Assembly: GCA_938038445.1 (NCBI GenBank) | Contig: CALHRZ010000003.1 | Coordinates: 124,001 to 188,000 of the forward strand | Source of the DNA: an uncultured bacterium | GTDB lineage: Bacteria > Verrucomicrobiota > Kiritimatiellia > CAIKKV01 | DNA length: 64,000 nucleotides | Direction: 5' to 3' | Shown here: positions 1 to 8,983 of the stretch, in pieces | Position numbering within the stretch: position 1 is the first letter of the stretch | Layout: each line of letters starts with the position of its first letter | Made by a program: the position numbers and the translations under genes | The notes under the pieces: generated by a model | Told to the model about the DNA's origin: nothing | The model's input: the letters and a program-made list of their open reading frames with translations, nothing else | Database searches by the model: none

Positions 1-1
1 T

Positions 2-1102
2 CGGGAGCTTAATTTTCTCATCGCGTTGGGTACCCACCCTCCCATGGCGCACGAGCGGATCTGCGCACTAATGGGGATTACCCCTGAAGCCCATCGGACG
101 CGCTATTCCAAGGCCCGATTTTTCAACCACGAGTATAAAAACCCGGCGGTGCTTTCGGAAGTGGGCCGACTGACCCGCGAGGAAATTCGGGCCATCACGG
201 AAGGACGCTTTGAGCTGGACGTCCGCATTACGGTCAATCGGTTGGTGCTCGAGCATGACTTCGTCCTTATCATTGGGCCGGTCTTTCCCCATGAAGTCGT
301 GGGTTTTTCGGGTGGCAACAAGTATCTGTTTCCCGGCGTTTCCGGCCAAGAGATCATTGATTTTTTCCATTGGCTAGGCGCGGTTATTACCAATCCGGTT
401 ATCATTGGGAACAAGTGGACACCTGTTCGAAGGGTGGTCGACCGGGCGGCGAAGCTGATTCCGAGTCCCGTTCGGGCTCTCTGCATGGTGGTGAAAGGGC
501 ATGATCTGGCAGGGCTCTATTATGGCACGAGCGAGGAGGCATGGAGCGCGGCGGCCGATCTTTCCCGCCAACTGCATATCCTGTTTTACGAGAGGCCTTT
601 TCACACGGTCCTTTCGTGCGCTCCTCCGATGTACGACGACCTTTGGACGGGGGGGAAATGCATGTACAAGTTGGAACCCGTTGTTGCGGACGGTGGGACG
701 GTGATCATCTATGCGCCGCATATTCGGGAAGTATCGGAGACGCATGGCCGGATCATTCGGGAAGTTGGATACCACACGCTGGACTATTTTTTGAAGCAGT
801 GGGAACGTTTCCGTCATTACCCTTGGGGTGTGCTGGCCCATTCGACCCATGTCAAAGGGATTGGCAGTTATGAAAACGGCGTTGAAACGCCGCGGGTCCA
901 GGTGGTGTTGGCGACGGGGATTTCGGAGGACGAGTGCCGGCGGATCAACCTGGGGTATCGGGATCCGGCCTCGATCCGCCTTGCAGATTTTCAGAACCGG
1001 GAAGAGGAAGGAATTCTTTGCGTGCCCAAAGCGGGGGAGATGCTGTACCGTTGGAAGCATGCGCCGCCTCGGTTGGGCGGTTCCATTGGAACACAACCCT
1101 GA
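2..1102 (+). CDS. LarA-family nickel-pincer 2-hydroxyacid racemase/epimerase homologue, 5' end missing
   Basis: The reading frame is open to the left edge, so the N-terminus lies outside the window. A GTH-P motif near the left end is typical of the LarA (DUF2088) fold. Downstream, PHEVVGFSGGNKYLFPG has a His, then a Lys 10 residues later and another His 16 residues after that (in FFHWLG), the same spacing as His174, Lys184 and His200 of lactate racemase LarA, which bind the nickel-pincer cofactor. The C-terminal YDDLWTGGK segment sits where LarA has Tyr294-Gln295-Lys298, and the Gln is not kept, so lactate may not be the substrate. LarA homologues are known to act on other 2-hydroxy acids, including gluconate. 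The next genes are a mannonate/fructuronate oxidoreductase and 6-phosphogluconate dehydrogenase, which favours a sugar acid. Family firm, substrate inferred. Confidence 0.85.
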   Translation, partial: RELNFLIALGTHPPMAHERICALMGITPEAHRTRYSKARFFNHEYKNPAVLSEVGRLTREEIRAITEGRFELDVRITVNRLVLEHDFVLIIGPVFPHEVVGFSGGNKYLFPGVSGQEIIDFFHWLGAVITNPVIIGNKWTPVRRVVDRAAKLIPSPVRALCMVVKGHDLAGLYYGTSEEAWSAAADLSRQLHILFYERPFHTVLSCAPPMYDDLWTGGKCMYKLEPVVADGGTVIIYAPHIREVSETHGRIIREVGYHTLDYFLKQWERFRHYPWGVLAHSTHVKGIGSYENGVETPRVQVVLATGISEDECRRINLGYRDPASIRLADFQNREEEGILCVPKAGEMLYRWKHAPPRLGGSIGTQP

Positions 1103-1119
1103 AATCATGAGGAAATCCC

Positions 1120-1983
1120 ATGAGTATTGAATTGCCGATTCCCCTATCGCTTGCCGGAAAGACTGCCGTGGTCACGGGCGGCGGCGGGGTTCTCTGCGGC
1201 TATATGTCGAAAGTTTTGGGCAAAGCCGGCGCGAAGGTGGCGGTGTTAGACCTCCGACAAGAGGCGGCGGAGGCTGTGGCCCGGGCGATCGGAACGGAGG
1301 GGGGAAAGGCGATCGGGCTTGCTTGCAACGTATTGGATCGCGCCGTGTTGGAGCAGGCGGCGGTCGAAATTGAAAAGCGGCTTGGTCCTCCTGATATTCT
1401 CGTCAATGGGGCAGGCGGAAACCACAAACTAGCCACCACAAGCAAGGAGCGACTTGAAGCCGAGGACTTGCGGAAAGAAGCGGAGGGGTTGGTGACCTTT
1501 TTCGATCTGGATCCGAAGGGGGTTGAATTCGTCTTCAACCTAAACTTCCTTGGCACCCTGCTGCCCACGCAGGTTTTTGCCCGTCGAATGGCCGAACGGG
1601 GAGGGGGCGTGATTGTCAATATCTCCTCGATGAATGCCTTCAAGCCGCTCACCAAGATTCCGGCTTACAGTGCGGCGAAGGCGGCGGTGAGCAACTTTAC
1701 CCAATGGCTGGCGGTGCATTTAGCCCCTGTTCATGTTCGTGTGAACGCGATAGCGCCGGGATTTTTTTTGGCCGATCAGAATCGGGCCTTGTTGACGCGG
1801 GAGGACGGGTCATTGACTCCCCGCGGGCAGACGATTATCCAGCATACGCCGATGGGGCGGTTTGGAAATCCGGAAGACCTGGGGGGTGCTTTGTTGTTTT
1901 TGTGCTCCGAGAAAGCCTCGGGATTTGTCAATGGCGTTGTATTGCCGGTAGATGGCGGATTCAGTGCGTTTAGCGGAGTATGA
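1120..1983 (+). CDS. uxuB: SDR-family D-mannonate oxidoreductase / fructuronate reductase (Bacillus UxuB/YjmF type)
   Basis: A 287-residue classical short-chain dehydrogenase. The cofactor loop TGGGGVLCG is at residues 19-27, NGAGG at 96-100, the catalytic Ser at 169-170, Tyr183 and Lys187 (YSAAK). The segments NFLGTLLPTQVF, SSMNAFKPLTKIPAY, FTQWLAVH and the C-terminal PVDGGFSAFSGV are hallmarks of the UxuB/YjmF subfamily, which interconverts D-fructuronate and D-mannonate with NAD(P)H in hexuronate catabolism. The protein is cytoplasmic, with no signal peptide. The ATG follows the purine-rich ATGAGGAAA 17 bases after the LarA-homologue stop, so the two are probably one transcript. Another sugar-acid oxidoreductase of the same fold is possible, but the C-terminal signature argues for this subfamily. 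Confidence 0.85.
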   Translation: MSIELPIPLSLAGKTAVVTGGGGVLCGYMSKVLGKAGAKVAVLDLRQEAAEAVARAIGTEGGKAIGLACNVLDRAVLEQAAVEIEKRLGPPDILVNGAGGNHKLATTSKERLEAEDLRKEAEGLVTFFDLDPKGVEFVFNLNFLGTLLPTQVFARRMAERGGGVIVNISSMNAFKPLTKIPAYSAAKAAVSNFTQWLAVHLAPVHVRVNAIAPGFFLADQNRALLTREDGSLTPRGQTIIQHTPMGRFGNPEDLGGALLFLCSEKASGFVNGVVLPVDGGFSAFSGV

Positions 1984-2010
1984 CTATAAACTTGAAAAAT
2001 GGAGAGCGAC

Positions 2011-3468
2011 ATGACAGCGCAGGCGGACATCGGTGTGGTGGGGTTGGCGGTGATGGGGGAAAACCTTATCCTTAACATGGAGAGCAAAGGGTTCACGGTA
2101 GCTTGCTTCAACCGGACGGTGGGCAAGGTGGATGATTTTCTTAACGGCCGCGGAAAGGGCAAGAGGATTCTCGGTGCCCATTCGTTGGCCGAGTTCATTG
2201 CGTTGTTGAAGCCTCCCCGCAAAATCATGCTGATGGTCAAAGCGGGCAAGCCGGTGGACGAGTTCATCGAGCAACTGGTTCCCCATTTGGCAGCGGGCGA
2301 TATTGTGATTGACGGTGGCAATACCCACTATCCCGACACGGTACGGCGGACTCGGACATTAGCGGAGAAGGGGATTCTATTTGTCGGCACAGGCGTCAGC
2401 GGCGGGGAAGAGGGTGCGTTGCTCGGGCCGGCATTAATGCCTGGAGGAAATCCGGCCGCCTGGCCGGCGATTGAACCGATCTTCAAGGCGATAGCGGCCA
2501 AAGCCGAGGATGGGGTTCCGTGTTGCGCATGGATTGGGCCGGACGGTGCCGGTCATTTTGTCAAGATGGTCCATAATGGGATCGAATATGGCGACATGCA
2601 GCTCATCTGCGAGGCTTATGATTTGATGGGGCGGGGTCTGGGGATGAAGCCCCTGGAGATGCACAAGGTTTTTGCCGAATGGAATCGGGGGGTTTTGGAT
2701 TCCTATTTGATCGAGATTACCCGCGATATTTTAGCCCGGACGGACGAGGAGACGGGCAAGCCGATGGTGGACGTGATTCTGGACACGGCCGGCCAGAAAG
2801 GGACGGGTAAGTGGACCAGCCAAGCCGGGTTGGATTTAGGGGTAGGCATTCCCCAGATAGCGGAGGCGGTATTTGCCCGATGTCTTTCGGCCATCAAGGA
2901 GGAGCGGGTGGCCGCATCGCGCAAGTTGGTGGGGCCGAATGGGCGTTTTCGCGGCAATCGCAAGACGTTTGTGGAGCAACTTCGGCAGGCGGTGTACGCC
3001 TCCAAGATCTGCTCCTACACGCAGGGGTTTCAGCTTCTGCGCGCAGCGTCCGTGGAGTACAAATGGGATTTGAAATTCGGCGAAATCGCGACGATTTGGC
3101 GTGCCGGCTGCATTATTCGGGCTCGTTTCCTCGGCCGGATCAAGGAGGCGTTTGACCGTCAGCCCGAGCTGCCCAGTTTGCTTTTGGATCCGTATTTCAA
3201 GCGGGTGGTTACGCAGTCGCAGGATGCCTGGCGGAATGTGGTAAAAACGGCGGTGACGCTGGGCATTCCCGTTCCAGCCATGGGCACAGCGCTCAATTAT
3301 TACGACATGTATCGCGCCGAGCGGTTGCCGGCCAATCTTTTGCAAGCGCAGCGGGATTATTTCGGCGCGCACACATTCGAGCGGGTGGACAAACCTCGGG
3401 GCCAGTTTTTCCATGTGGACTGGACGGGGCACGGGGGCACGACGACGGCAAACGCTTACGTCGTGTGA
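2011..3468 (+). CDS. gnd: 6-phosphogluconate dehydrogenase, decarboxylating
   Basis: Oxidative decarboxylation of 6-phosphogluconate to ribulose 5-phosphate in the pentose phosphate pathway. The product is 485 residues, about the family's normal length. The Rossmann motif [12 protein letters not shown] is at residues 8-19, followed by FNRT with the Arg expected for NADP binding (35). [11 protein letters not shown] (127-136), catalytic Lys185 in [17 protein letters not shown], and the C-terminal FHVDWTG are all present. I chose the ATG at 2011 over the in-frame ATG at 1999, because GGAG at 2001-2004 sits correctly for 2011 and overlaps the earlier codon. It follows uxuB by 27 bases and is probably co-transcribed. 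Its 3' end overlaps the convergent cdd gene by 13 bases. Confidence 0.95.
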   Translation: MTAQADIGVVGLAVMGENLILNMESKGFTVACFNRTVGKVDDFLNGRGKGKRILGAHSLAEFIALLKPPRKIMLMVKAGKPVDEFIEQLVPHLAAGDIVIDGGNTHYPDTVRRTRTLAEKGILFVGTGVSGGEEGALLGPALMPGGNPAAWPAIEPIFKAIAAKAEDGVPCCAWIGPDGAGHFVKMVHNGIEYGDMQLICEAYDLMGRGLGMKPLEMHKVFAEWNRGVLDSYLIEITRDILARTDEETGKPMVDVILDTAGQKGTGKWTSQAGLDLGVGIPQIAEAVFARCLSAIKEERVAASRKLVGPNGRFRGNRKTFVEQLRQAVYASKICSYTQGFQLLRAASVEYKWDLKFGEIATIWRAGCIIRARFLGRIKEAFDRQPELPSLLLDPYFKRVVTQSQDAWRNVVKTAVTLGIPVPAMGTALNYYDMYRAERLPANLLQAQRDYFGAHTFERVDKPRGQFFHVDWTGHGGTTTANAYVV

Positions 3469-3902
3469 GGCGGGGTATCTCGTTGGATCCGTTTCAGTTC
3501 GAAGGGGTGCGGCAGAAGGTCTCCGAACGGGAAGATTTTCACGGGGTCTTCTTTTCCCTGAAGGGCGATGGGGAAATCGGCCTTCACGAATTCCGCGAGC
3601 ACCTGACGGCAGGCGCCGCAGGGCAGGGGGGGCGTTATGGAACGGGGGGCTACGATTGCAAGCCGTTGAAAGGAACGCACGCCCTGGGAGATGGCGGCGG
3701 CAATCGCCGTGCGTTCCGCGCAGAGGGTCAGGCCGTAGGAACTGTTTTCAACGTTGCAACCGGTGATGATTCGGCCATCCGTTGTTTCCAACGCGGCGCC
3801 GACGGGAAAGCGAGAATAGGGGGCATACGCCTTTTGGGCGGCCTGGCGGGCGGCAGCCAAAAGAGGCGTGAAATCGGCGGGAGTGTGGGAGGGCTTTTTC
3901 AT
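3456..3902 (-). CDS. cdd: cytidine deaminase
   Basis: Deaminates cytidine and deoxycytidine to uridine forms in pyrimidine salvage. The 148-residue product has the homotetrameric-type zinc signature: CAERTA with Cys61 and proton-shuttle Glu63, and PCGACRQ with Cys95 and Cys98, after the substrate-binding segment [10 protein letters not shown]. The start at 3902 is chosen because its ATG overlaps the TGA of the upstream nucleoside phosphorylase (ATGA); an 18-residue upstream extension lies inside that gene and shows no family similarity. It is the third gene of a tightly coupled deoA-PNP-cdd operon, whose products together dismantle nucleosides. Confidence 0.95.
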   Translation of the reverse strand: MKKPSHTPADFTPLLAAARQAAQKAYAPYSRFPVGAALETTDGRIITGCNVENSSYGLTLCAERTAIAAAISQGVRSFQRLAIVAPRSITPPLPCGACRQVLAEFVKADFPIALQGKEDPVKIFPFGDLLPHPFELKRIQRDTPPHTT

Positions 3903-4768
3903 GGTATCGGCGGGTTGTCGGGCGGGGGAGGCGAAGCGTGCAGGGCGGTCAGCCACTGTTGAAGGCGATTGCGGCCTTGGGTGGCGGCGGTGACGATCTC
4001 TTCATGGCGCAGGGGGTTGGGGGCGAGACCGGCCGCCCGGTTTGCGACCAGGGAAAGGGCGAGAACCTCCATTCCGAGCGATCGGGCTGCGATGGCTTCG
4101 GGAACGGTGGACATACCCACCAGATCCGCTCCGAGAAGGGCTAGCGCTTGGACTTCTGCGGGCGTTTCGTAGGACGGACCTGATACGAACGCGTAGGTAC
4201 CTTCTTTTAAGAAAATTCCGACGTGTTCGGCAACTTGCCGGGCCCAGGTGCGCAACGGGACGCAATAGACCTCCGTGAGATCGGGGAAGCGTGGTCCCCA
4301 GAGGGGTTGGTGAGGGCCTCGGAAGGGGTGATCCCCGAGGAGGTTGAGGTGATCACGGATCAGAACGAGATCACCAGGGGCCAAATCCCGGCGGATACCG
4401 CCGGCGGCATTCAGGAGCAGCATGCGTGTTGCGCCCAGAGCATGGCTGAGATAGACGGGGAGAAGGACTGGAAGCCAACCTTCGCCTTCGTACCAGTGGC
4501 GGCGTCCGCGGAAGACTATCCAATGTTTTCCGAGCCAATGGAGGAACTGAATACGGCTGGAATGACCGGCGACGGTGGGGGCGCCCAGTCCCGGTACTTC
4601 CGTGGTGGAGCATTCGGTCAAGGTTGAGGAGCCGGAAAATTCGAGGTCGCTCTGACCGGAACCGAGAATGGCGCCCCATTCGATGGGTGCGTCGGGCGCG
4701 CGGGCGCGGATGGCAGCGGTGGCGCGCTCGAGGCATGGACGGTCAAGATGGGGCGGGAGGGGGATCAT
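3899..4768 (-). CDS. punA: purine nucleoside phosphorylase (trimeric type)
   Basis: Phosphorolysis of purine (deoxy)nucleosides to base plus (deoxy)ribose 1-phosphate. The 289-residue product has GSGQS near residue 37 (phosphate loop), GRRHWYEG (88-95), NAAGGI (120-125), DHLNLLG (139-145), GPSYETPAE (197-205, with the purine-contacting Glu201) and SLVANRAAG (239-247, Asn243). Glu201 and Asn243 match the positions known in the mammalian trimeric enzyme. The ATG at 4768 overlaps the deoA stop as ATGA and the 3' end overlaps cdd the same way, so translation is probably coupled along the operon. A possible 28-residue N-terminal extension lies inside deoA and is rejected. Confidence 0.92.
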   Translation of the reverse strand: MIPLPPHLDRPCLERATAAIRARAPDAPIEWGAILGSGQSDLEFSGSSTLTECSTTEVPGLGAPTVAGHSSRIQFLHWLGKHWIVFRGRRHWYEGEGWLPVLLPVYLSHALGATRMLLLNAAGGIRRDLAPGDLVLIRDHLNLLGDHPFRGPHQPLWGPRFPDLTEVYCVPLRTWARQVAEHVGIFLKEGTYAFVSGPSYETPAEVQALALLGADLVGMSTVPEAIAARSLGMEVLALSLVANRAAGLAPNPLRHEEIVTAATQGRNRLQQWLTALHASPPPPDNPPIP

Positions 4769-6084
4769 GTTCCGAGCGAATCGAGATCTTCGAGGAGGAG
4801 CGGAGGAGATTCGGGCTGCGATTCCGTGATATGAAAGGCGCGCTCCATCCAAGGCGTTGCGGCCTGAATCCGTTTGGCGTGCGAGGCATGGAGTTCAGCG
4901 AAGGGTTCCCCTTTTTCCACTCGTTCGCCGATTTTTTTGAGGTGGGAAATGCCGGCATTCGGATCGACGGGATCCTCGACTTTCGCGCGTCCGGCGCCGA
5001 GGAGCAGCACGGCGCGGCCAATCGCTTCGGCATTCACGGCGGCGATCCAACCGCTTTTGGTGCTTAGGATTGGGATTTTGAGAGAGGCGTGACCTTCGAT
5101 GGAGTCGGGATTTTCGAGAAAGGCGGGATCGCCGCCATGGAGACGGACCATTTTGAGGAACGAGCGGAAGGCGGCACCGGAGCGGAGAGCTTTTTCCATG
5201 AGCGGATAAGCCTCGGCGTCGGTTGGGACCAATCCTCCCAGACGGAGCATGCGAGCCGTTAGGGCCAAGGTCAGAGCGCGCGTGTCTTTCGGTCCTTCGT
5301 TTTGGAGGATCCGAACGGCCTCCGCGACTTCCACGCGGTTGCCCGCCGAACGGCCGAGGGGCTGATCCATGGCGGTTATCCAGCCGGAAACGGGCAGGCC
5401 GAGGAGGCGGCCGACATCCCGTAAGGAGCTGGCGAGAGCGCGGGCGGAATTGCGGTCGGTCATAAAGGCGCCGTGCCCGCATTTGACGTCCAGGACCAAT
5501 CCGTTGAGAGATTCGGCTAATTTTTTACTCAGGATGCTGGAGGTGATGAGGGGGATGGAGGGCACGGTGCCGGTAACGTCGCGGAGGGCGTATAGTTTAC
5601 GGTCGGCCGGGCAAAGATGGGGCGTTTGGCCCATGATGGAGCAACCGCAGGTTTCCACGATACGGGCAAATTCGGCCGGAGCGAGGTCGGTTCGGTAGCC
5701 TGGGATGGATTCCATTTTATCGAGGGTTCCGCCGGTCAAGCCGAGACCACGGCCGGAGATCATGGGGACGGCGAGTCCGCAAGCGGCGGCGAGGGGCGCG
5801 AGAGCGAGGGAGATTTTGTCGCCAATGCCGCCGGTGGAGTGTTTATCCACGCGGGGGGGGGTCAAGGTGTGGAGGTCCAGGCGGTCTCCGGAGTCGAGCA
5901 TAGCCTGGGTGAGGGCGGCTGTTTCTTCGAGCGTCATTCCTTTGAAATAGACGGCCATCGCGAAGGCGGCCATTTGGTAATCGGGAATACGGCCTTGGGC
6001 GAAGTCGAGCACGAACTTCCGGATCTGGTCAGGTGGGAGTGCGTGGCCGTCGCGTTTTGCCTCGATGATCCATTGGGGGAGCAT
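4765..6084 (-). CDS. deoA: thymidine / pyrimidine-nucleoside phosphorylase
   Basis: Phosphorolysis of thymidine, deoxyuridine or uridine. The 439-residue product has the usual length and architecture: a helical N-terminal domain, the phosphate-binding DKHSTGGIGDK (80-90), the family signature GRGLGLTGGTLDKMESIPG (111-129), and SSILSKKLAESLNGLVLDVK with the base- and phosphate-contacting Ser and Lys residues. Whether it is thymidine-specific (DeoA) or broad (Pdp) cannot be read from sequence alone. It is the first gene of the nucleoside-salvage trio and lies 63 bases downstream of the GH29 fucosidase on the same strand, so read-through from the carbohydrate genes is possible. Confidence 0.93.
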   Translation of the reverse strand: MLPQWIIEAKRDGHALPPDQIRKFVLDFAQGRIPDYQMAAFAMAVYFKGMTLEETAALTQAMLDSGDRLDLHTLTPPRVDKHSTGGIGDKISLALAPLAAACGLAVPMISGRGLGLTGGTLDKMESIPGYRTDLAPAEFARIVETCGCSIMGQTPHLCPADRKLYALRDVTGTVPSIPLITSSILSKKLAESLNGLVLDVKCGHGAFMTDRNSARALASSLRDVGRLLGLPVSGWITAMDQPLGRSAGNRVEVAEAVRILQNEGPKDTRALTLALTARMLRLGGLVPTDAEAYPLMEKALRSGAAFRSFLKMVRLHGGDPAFLENPDSIEGHASLKIPILSTKSGWIAAVNAEAIGRAVLLLGAGRAKVEDPVDPNAGISHLKKIGERVEKGEPFAELHASHAKRIQAATPWMERAFHITESQPESPPLLLEDLDSLGT

Positions 6085-6147
6085 GTGAAGGATGGTATTT
6101 GGGAGGAGGGGGTCCGGTCAAGATAAGGACGCGCCCCACCTAGAAAA

Positions 6148-7506
6148 TCAGCGAGGGAATTTCAAGACCCATGCCGGCTGGTCGCGATCCAAGCGGCCTT
6201 GGTTCTGCACAGCAAATCCCTGGGCTGTTGGGTTCCAGCGGATCGGTTGTTGGTCGGAAAGAAGCAGCACTTCGGATCCGGGGGGAGGGCAGATGTCGGT
6301 GATTTCGATTTTGGCGGGGATGGTTGCGGGCTCGTAAACATTAAGGAGGATGGCGAAGACGTCCTGGCCCTTGGTTGTGAAGCGGGTGTTTCCGGTTGAG
6401 AAAGGGGGGAAGGGTCGGGTGCCGTAGATGGACACGCCGTTGGTTTTCATCCATTGACCGATCGCTTTGAGCCGCTCCGCTGCGACCGGGGGGATGACGC
6501 CTTGGGCGTCCGGTCCGATGCCGAGGAGGAGGTTGCCGCCTTTGCAGCTGGTTTCGGCCAACATGCGAATGACGTCGCTGGCTTGTTTGTACGAGTCGTT
6601 GGGAAAAAACTTCCAGTAGTTTCCGAGTGTGATGCAGGACTCCCAGGGGACGTTCAGCGGCCGTTCCGGTATTTTCTGTTCTGGCGTGATGAAGTCTTCG
6701 TACTCTCCGCCCACGGTCCGGTCGGCGATGATAAGGCCGGGTTGGTGTGTTCGCGCCATGGCGGCAAGTTCCGGCATCCGAATGTCCTGGGACGGCGGAC
6801 GCACTTGCCCTCCATCGAGCCACAGGATGTCGAGTCGGCCGTAGCCGGTCATCAGCTCTTGGATTTGTGCATGCACGAACCGTACGAATTTTTCCCAGAG
6901 ATCCGGGTATTGGGTGGTGTCGTAGTTAGGGTTTCGGTTGACCACGGGGAAGTGAGGGGCCCAATACCATGGGCAATGCCAGTCTGACTTGGAGAAATAG
7001 CAACTGACGGCCAGCCCGCGCCTTCGGGCAGCGTCGAAAACCTCCTTGGCCACATTGGCCCGGGGATGGGAGTGAAAAGGGCAAAAGGGGTGCGTAATGC
7101 GGTAATCGGTGGTGCGGGTGTCGAACATGCAGAATCCGTCGTGATGTTTGGTCGTGAAGGCCAGGTATTTAATTCCGGCGCTTACCGCGAGGTCGACCCA
7201 GGCATTGGGATCGAACAGGACAGGGTTGAACGTGGTTGGGAGCGCCCGATAATCTTTACAGAATCGTTCGAAATCCCTGCCGCGCTCTGTCCAGCATCGA
7301 AACTCATCTTTTCGCGCCCAGTTGTCGGCCGGGGAGAGGCCCCACGACTCGAAGCAGTCCCATTGAGCATACGGTCCCCAGTGAACAATCATTCCGAAGC
7401 GTAGATCCATAAACTCATTGAGGCGTTTGCGCAGCCAATCCGGCTTGTCTTTGGAAATATCGGTTTCGTTGCTGTGATCCACAATGTCATCTGTTATGCG
7501 CGTCAT
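6148..7506 (-). CDS. GH29 alpha-L-fucosidase, leaderless
   Basis: A 452-residue glycoside hydrolase family 29 enzyme that would release alpha-L-fucose from glycans with retention. Family landmarks are FGMIVHWGPYA (residues 37-47), the KHHDGF motif (120-125) and LDILWLDGGQ, where Asp231 is in the position of the catalytic nucleophile. The frame is open 88 codons further upstream, but that stretch is not fucosidase-like. The ATG at 7506 follows AGGAG at a 7-base spacing and is the likely start. No signal peptide is seen, so the enzyme appears cytoplasmic and would act on imported oligosaccharides. A sulfatase lies directly upstream on the same strand. Family assignment is strong; linkage specificity is unknown. 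Confidence 0.9.
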   Translation of the reverse strand: MTRITDDIVDHSNETDISKDKPDWLRKRLNEFMDLRFGMIVHWGPYAQWDCFESWGLSPADNWARKDEFRCWTERGRDFERFCKDYRALPTTFNPVLFDPNAWVDLAVSAGIKYLAFTTKHHDGFCMFDTRTTDYRITHPFCPFHSHPRANVAKEVFDAARRRGLAVSCYFSKSDWHCPWYWAPHFPVVNRNPNYDTTQYPDLWEKFVRFVHAQIQELMTGYGRLDILWLDGGQVRPPSQDIRMPELAAMARTHQPGLIIADRTVGGEYEDFITPEQKIPERPLNVPWESCITLGNYWKFFPNDSYKQASDVIRMLAETSCKGGNLLLGIGPDAQGVIPPVAAERLKAIGQWMKTNGVSIYGTRPFPPFSTGNTRFTTKGQDVFAILLNVYEPATIPAKIEITDICPPPGSEVLLLSDQQPIRWNPTAQGFAVQNQGRLDRDQPAWVLKFPR

Positions 7507-7684
7507 GTTGGTTCTCCTCATGCATCGTGTCATACAGTTTCCGGCATGGGGAGTGCCGGAACTACAAGGGGGGGCGGAACGGAGTGGGGAACTCCAGGAA
7601 AGGGAGGGCGATTCGAACACAATTTCCGGCTGAAGGGAGGTCCACGTTCGGTGGGGGGGATGAAGGCAAATGCACGGACGGTTT

Positions 7685-8983
7685 TTATTGGGGGGGAGCG
7701 ACGGCGGTTCGGGCGCATTGGACTTGCCAGCGAAGAATTGCGGCGCGTAATTCGCTTTGGAGGGCCGCATAGCCGGGGTTATGGACGTGATTGTGGAGTT
7801 CGTAGGGGTCGGTGTCGAGGTTGAACAGCATGGTGGGCGTGTTGTCGGGATCTTCCGTTACGAGTTTATAAGGGCCATGCCGAATCATTTTCCATCGTTT
7901 CATTTCCGAAAAAACGAGGCCGTTGGGGGGCAGGCAAAGGCCGCGGGTGATGGGGGCAAAGGAGCGGCCGGGCAGATGGGCAAGGGGGGGAAGTCCGAAC
8001 CAGTCGAGGATGGTGGGAAAGAAATCCACACCGGAGACGAGCGCGTCGGAAACGACGTTTTGGGGGCCGGTGGGGCAACGCACGATCAGGGGGATCCCGC
8101 TGGATTCCTCGTGGGGGAGGCATTTATTTTTGAGACCGTGGCTTCCCTGCATATCGCCGTGATCCGAGGTGAAGACCACGACAGTGTCGCCGTCAATTCC
8201 GAGTTGTTCCAGTTCGTTCAGGAGGCGGCCGACGCAGTGATCCAGATGGGAGACCATTCCGTAGTACAGGCGGAGATATTCGTCGAGGTTATGTCCATAG
8301 CGTTGGTAATCCGGGCATGCGTTGGGAGGCCAGGGGCTTGGGGGGCTCCACGTTCTCGTATAAGGGTCTATTTCCTGGCAGTTCGGCCTGCGCCGGAGTG
8401 TGCGGCCGGCGTAACGGATTGCGAATTCGGGAGGCGGTTGCACGGGGTAATGGGGCGCTTGGTATCCGATAAAAAGCGCGAAGGGTTGTCGGGCCAATTT
8501 GCGCAGCCGTTCGATTGCGAGGGCAGTGGCGGCCTCTTCTCGGTGGACATCAAAGCGATGCGTGCGCCCTTCTTCGTCATAAAAGCACACATTCTGATAG
8601 AAGCCGTTGTAGCACTGGTAGCCGATGAAATCGCGAAAGCCGCCCCGGAGGGAAGAGGGGATAGGTCCATTGCCTTTTCCCCCGATATGCCATTTGCCGA
8701 CGAAGCTGGTCCGAACTCCGGCGTTTTCCAAAACTTGGGGCAAGGTGGGTACGCCGGGGGGGATGGACGCTTCGTTGTTGTAGGTGCCCAATTGGGCGTT
8801 GTAGAGGCCTGTGAACAGATTGAGGCGGAAGGGCGTACAAATGGGGCAGTTTGAGTACGCGTTCCGAAAGAGGACTCCTTCCGAGGCGAGGCGGTCCAAA
8901 TGGGGGGTTTCGATATCGGCCGTTCCCATGCAGCGGAGAGCGAACCGATGCATCTGGTCTGTGAAGATGAAGAGGAGATTCAT
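7685..8983 (-). CDS. S1-family sulfatase (Cys-type, FGly-dependent), leaderless
   Basis: A 432-residue sulfatase that would hydrolyse sulfate esters, probably on a sugar. The protein starts directly in the first beta-strand, MNLLFIFTDQ, whose Asp9-Gln10 supply metal ligands. CTPFR at residues 49-53, followed by LNLFTG, is the core maturation motif in which Cys49 would become formylglycine; no sulfatase-maturating enzyme is in the window. GKWHIGG and TSDHGDMQGSHG supply further active-site residues. There is no signal peptide, which is unusual because most bacterial S1 sulfatases are exported. The ATG abuts the TAA of the upstream toroid-protein gene with no gap, suggesting coupling. The GH29 fucosidase follows, so fucose-sulfate processing is a reasonable inference. 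Confidence 0.9.
   Translation of the reverse strand: MNLLFIFTDQMHRFALRCMGTADIETPHLDRLASEGVLFRNAYSNCPICTPFRLNLFTGLYNAQLGTYNNEASIPPGVPTLPQVLENAGVRTSFVGKWHIGGKGNGPIPSSLRGGFRDFIGYQCYNGFYQNVCFYDEEGRTHRFDVHREEAATALAIERLRKLARQPFALFIGYQAPHYPVQPPPEFAIRYAGRTLRRRPNCQEIDPYTRTWSPPSPWPPNACPDYQRYGHNLDEYLRLYYGMVSHLDHCVGRLLNELEQLGIDGDTVVVFTSDHGDMQGSHGLKNKCLPHEESSGIPLIVRCPTGPQNVVSDALVSGVDFFPTILDWFGLPPLAHLPGRSFAPITRGLCLPPNGLVFSEMKRWKMIRHGPYKLVTEDPDNTPTMLFNLDTDPYELHNHVHNPGYAALQSELRAAILRWQVQCARTAVAPPQ

Noticed and set aside
3438..3465. Hairpin at the gnd/cdd convergent ends
   Set aside because: The 7-base stem has a 14-base loop and no T-run on either strand, too weak to call a terminator.
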